Shown here piece after piece: positions 62,715 through 64,000 of a DNA stretch of 64,000 nt. The stretch comes from Nissolia schottii. Its lineage: Eukaryota > Streptophyta > Magnoliopsida > Fabales > Fabaceae. Where the stretch lies: contig QANU01095112.1 of NCBI GenBank assembly GCA_003254905.1, positions 154,083-218,082 of the forward strand, given 5' to 3'. Below the pieces are notes generated by a model. That model had not been told where the DNA came from and ran no database searches. It saw nothing but the letters and a program-made list of their open reading frames with translations. Every line of letters starts with the position of its first letter. The stretch's first letter is position 1. The translations under genes and the position numbers were made by a program.

Positions 62715-63270
62715 CATAGTTTCAGTTAATATTTGCACAATCTTTTATTAACCTTATAGTTAAAACTTTGTTATATTATGGATTATGCATACACAGGAAA
62801 ATCTCTGACGCATCATCGACAAACAGATAAGGTTATCAAGGTATAATTTTTATCTAAATTTACCATAATACTTCATCAATAATTGTACGTGTTCATTTAT
62901 AGTTACAATTTAATAAAATGTTATTTATGTTTATTTTTTTCAACTCAGATCAGGCTTGCGACTGTTAGAAGATTTAACACAAGTTTGCTTTGTCACAATG
63001 AAAATTGCAAGCCATTGTATACGTACCAAAATCTCTATATTGTTGTTAGCTATAACTATTATACATATAACTTTTGTTTATTTATCTGGTACTGTAATAG
63101 GAAGTTTATATATTAATACTTCATTATGTAAACTTCATTAGGCAATCTAATAGTCATTTTAATTCATGTTGTAATCTATTCATTAATGATAGTATGTTTT
63201 TTATACCATTATTAAAATGATTAGTACTAAATAGTACAATAATCAGTATGTCTATATATTAACAAGGTTT
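62715..63270. other. AT-rich stretch between the B3 fragment and the Helitron end
   Basis: Short splice-like pieces ('cag|atcaggcttgcg' near 62948) might be further decayed exons. No protein was recognised. Confidence 0.4.
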
Positions 63271-63274
63271 ATAT

Positions 63275-63306
63275 ACCCGCCGAGCATCGCGCGGGTTAAA
63301 ATCTAG
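63275..63306 (+). mobile_element. Helitron 3' terminus
   Basis: The stem ACCCGC (63275-63280) / GCGGGT (63291-63296), then TAAAAT and CTAG at 63303-63306 followed by T. The GC-rich hairpin plus CTAG|T is the standard Helitron end. The 5' end was not identified, so it is not proven that the B3 fragment is cargo. Confidence 0.75.
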
Positions 63307-64000
63307 TATAAACATCAACACACCTAGCTCCAATTTCAAAAATTTAACAACCCTTGGGTTTCGTGACAAACCCTAAAAAGTTGGTCTCTCCAATTGACAT
63401 ACGATTCACACCAAAATTATATTACAATTCTTACACAATTAACCAAGTAACCCCCCGCCCCGGTTTTTCTTGCAATTTAACCCCAAAATTTTAGATTTAT
63501 AAATTGATTTCAACTAGGCAATAGGAAAGACAAATCAACACTAAACCATGGATTCTTTACTCACCACCGAAAAGTCATTAAAATGCCAGAAACATAGAAA
63601 GATAGCTCGTGGGAGAAGGATACATTTGCAAATGAGTGAAATCAAACGCAAGAGGGAGGAGGTTGAGAGACGGCGACAGACAGAGCTACTCGCAGGCAAT
63701 CAGCGAGAGCTTATAAGAGAGTGAAAGATGAATTGCGAGAGGGAGAGGCAACCAATGATATTGATGAGGTGCTGATGAGGGATGAGAGAAGTAGTAGTTC
63801 TTAGGGAAAGAGAGAAGAAGAATTGAGAGAATGAGAAAGAGAAGGGGGGATGTGTATCTGATTAAGGGGAAATATAAAGAAAAAAAAAGATCAAAGAAGT
63901 TGATAGCGTAGGTTGAGTGTTAAACACAATAGCAATTGTTGGGAATACAATATTTAAAGAATGTCATTCTTGAGTATTCTATAAATTTTGTTTCATAATA
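63307..64000. other. Unassigned right end of the window
   Basis: Purine-rich from about 63560. No domain on either strand; nothing recognised. Confidence 0.5.

Noticed and set aside
63251-63267. TCTATATATTAACAAGG as a Helitron 5' end
   Set aside because: It lies only about 25 bases from the 3' hairpin; an AT-rich match this short is probably chance.

Overview
The window is repeat-rich plant nuclear DNA. It has GT-AG introns, tRNA-iMet-primed LTR retrotransposons, Helitron ends, a tRNA-type SINE and a piece of plastid rRNA. The chromovirus and Sirevirus families and the general composition suggest a legume, possibly phaseoloid; this is inference and no marker settles it. Two assembly gaps (10955-11093 and 48116-48751) and a single N (24436) are present.

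Host genes are few. The one complete gene is a 10-exon alpha/beta-hydrolase at 9078-14477 (+), with a readable promoter (G-box, TATA box, CT-rich leader) and 408 predicted residues. Its fourth intron holds a gap directly followed by a plastid 23S rRNA/spacer fragment. On the minus strand, 24634-25685 carries the first three coding exons of an ABI-1-like (ABIL, SCAR/WAVE complex) gene; the rest is not in the neighbouring sequence. A SINE with target-site duplications sits upstream of it. At the right end, 61841-62714 holds a B3-like DNA-binding domain in two exon-like pieces, followed by a Helitron 3' terminus at about 63306.

Layout: 1-2272 long Ty3/gypsy LTR; 2300-5000 non-coding repeat, gypsy relic and Helitron end; 5000-6980 AT-rich repeats; 7057-8250 old gypsy relic; 8260-15200 hydrolase gene; 15200-17250 unassigned; 17250-23000 gypsy relics (-); 24600-26800 ABIL fragment and SINE; 27225-32770 a second copy of the non-coding repeat and a pile of LTRs including a solo LTR with a perfect CGTCG duplication; 32771-39136 Helitron-like sequence with several internal duplications; 39137-49837 a Tekay/Del-type chromovirus (+) with a nested solo LTR flanked by CCTTA; 50468-56338 a second chromovirus copy (-); 56339-about 61590 the 3' part of a Sirevirus-type Ty1/copia element; 61600-63306 B3 fragment and Helitron end; 63307-64000 unassigned.

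The retroelements are fossils with several breaks each. The most unusual structure is inside the long chromovirus LTRs: clusters of the octamer GCTCAGCG next to copy-specific minisatellites. The same LTR interval falls in the larger assembly gap. I found no convincing undescribed biochemical system; the strongest leads are these LTR arrays, the plastid insert beside a gap, and the B3 fragment beside the Helitron end.
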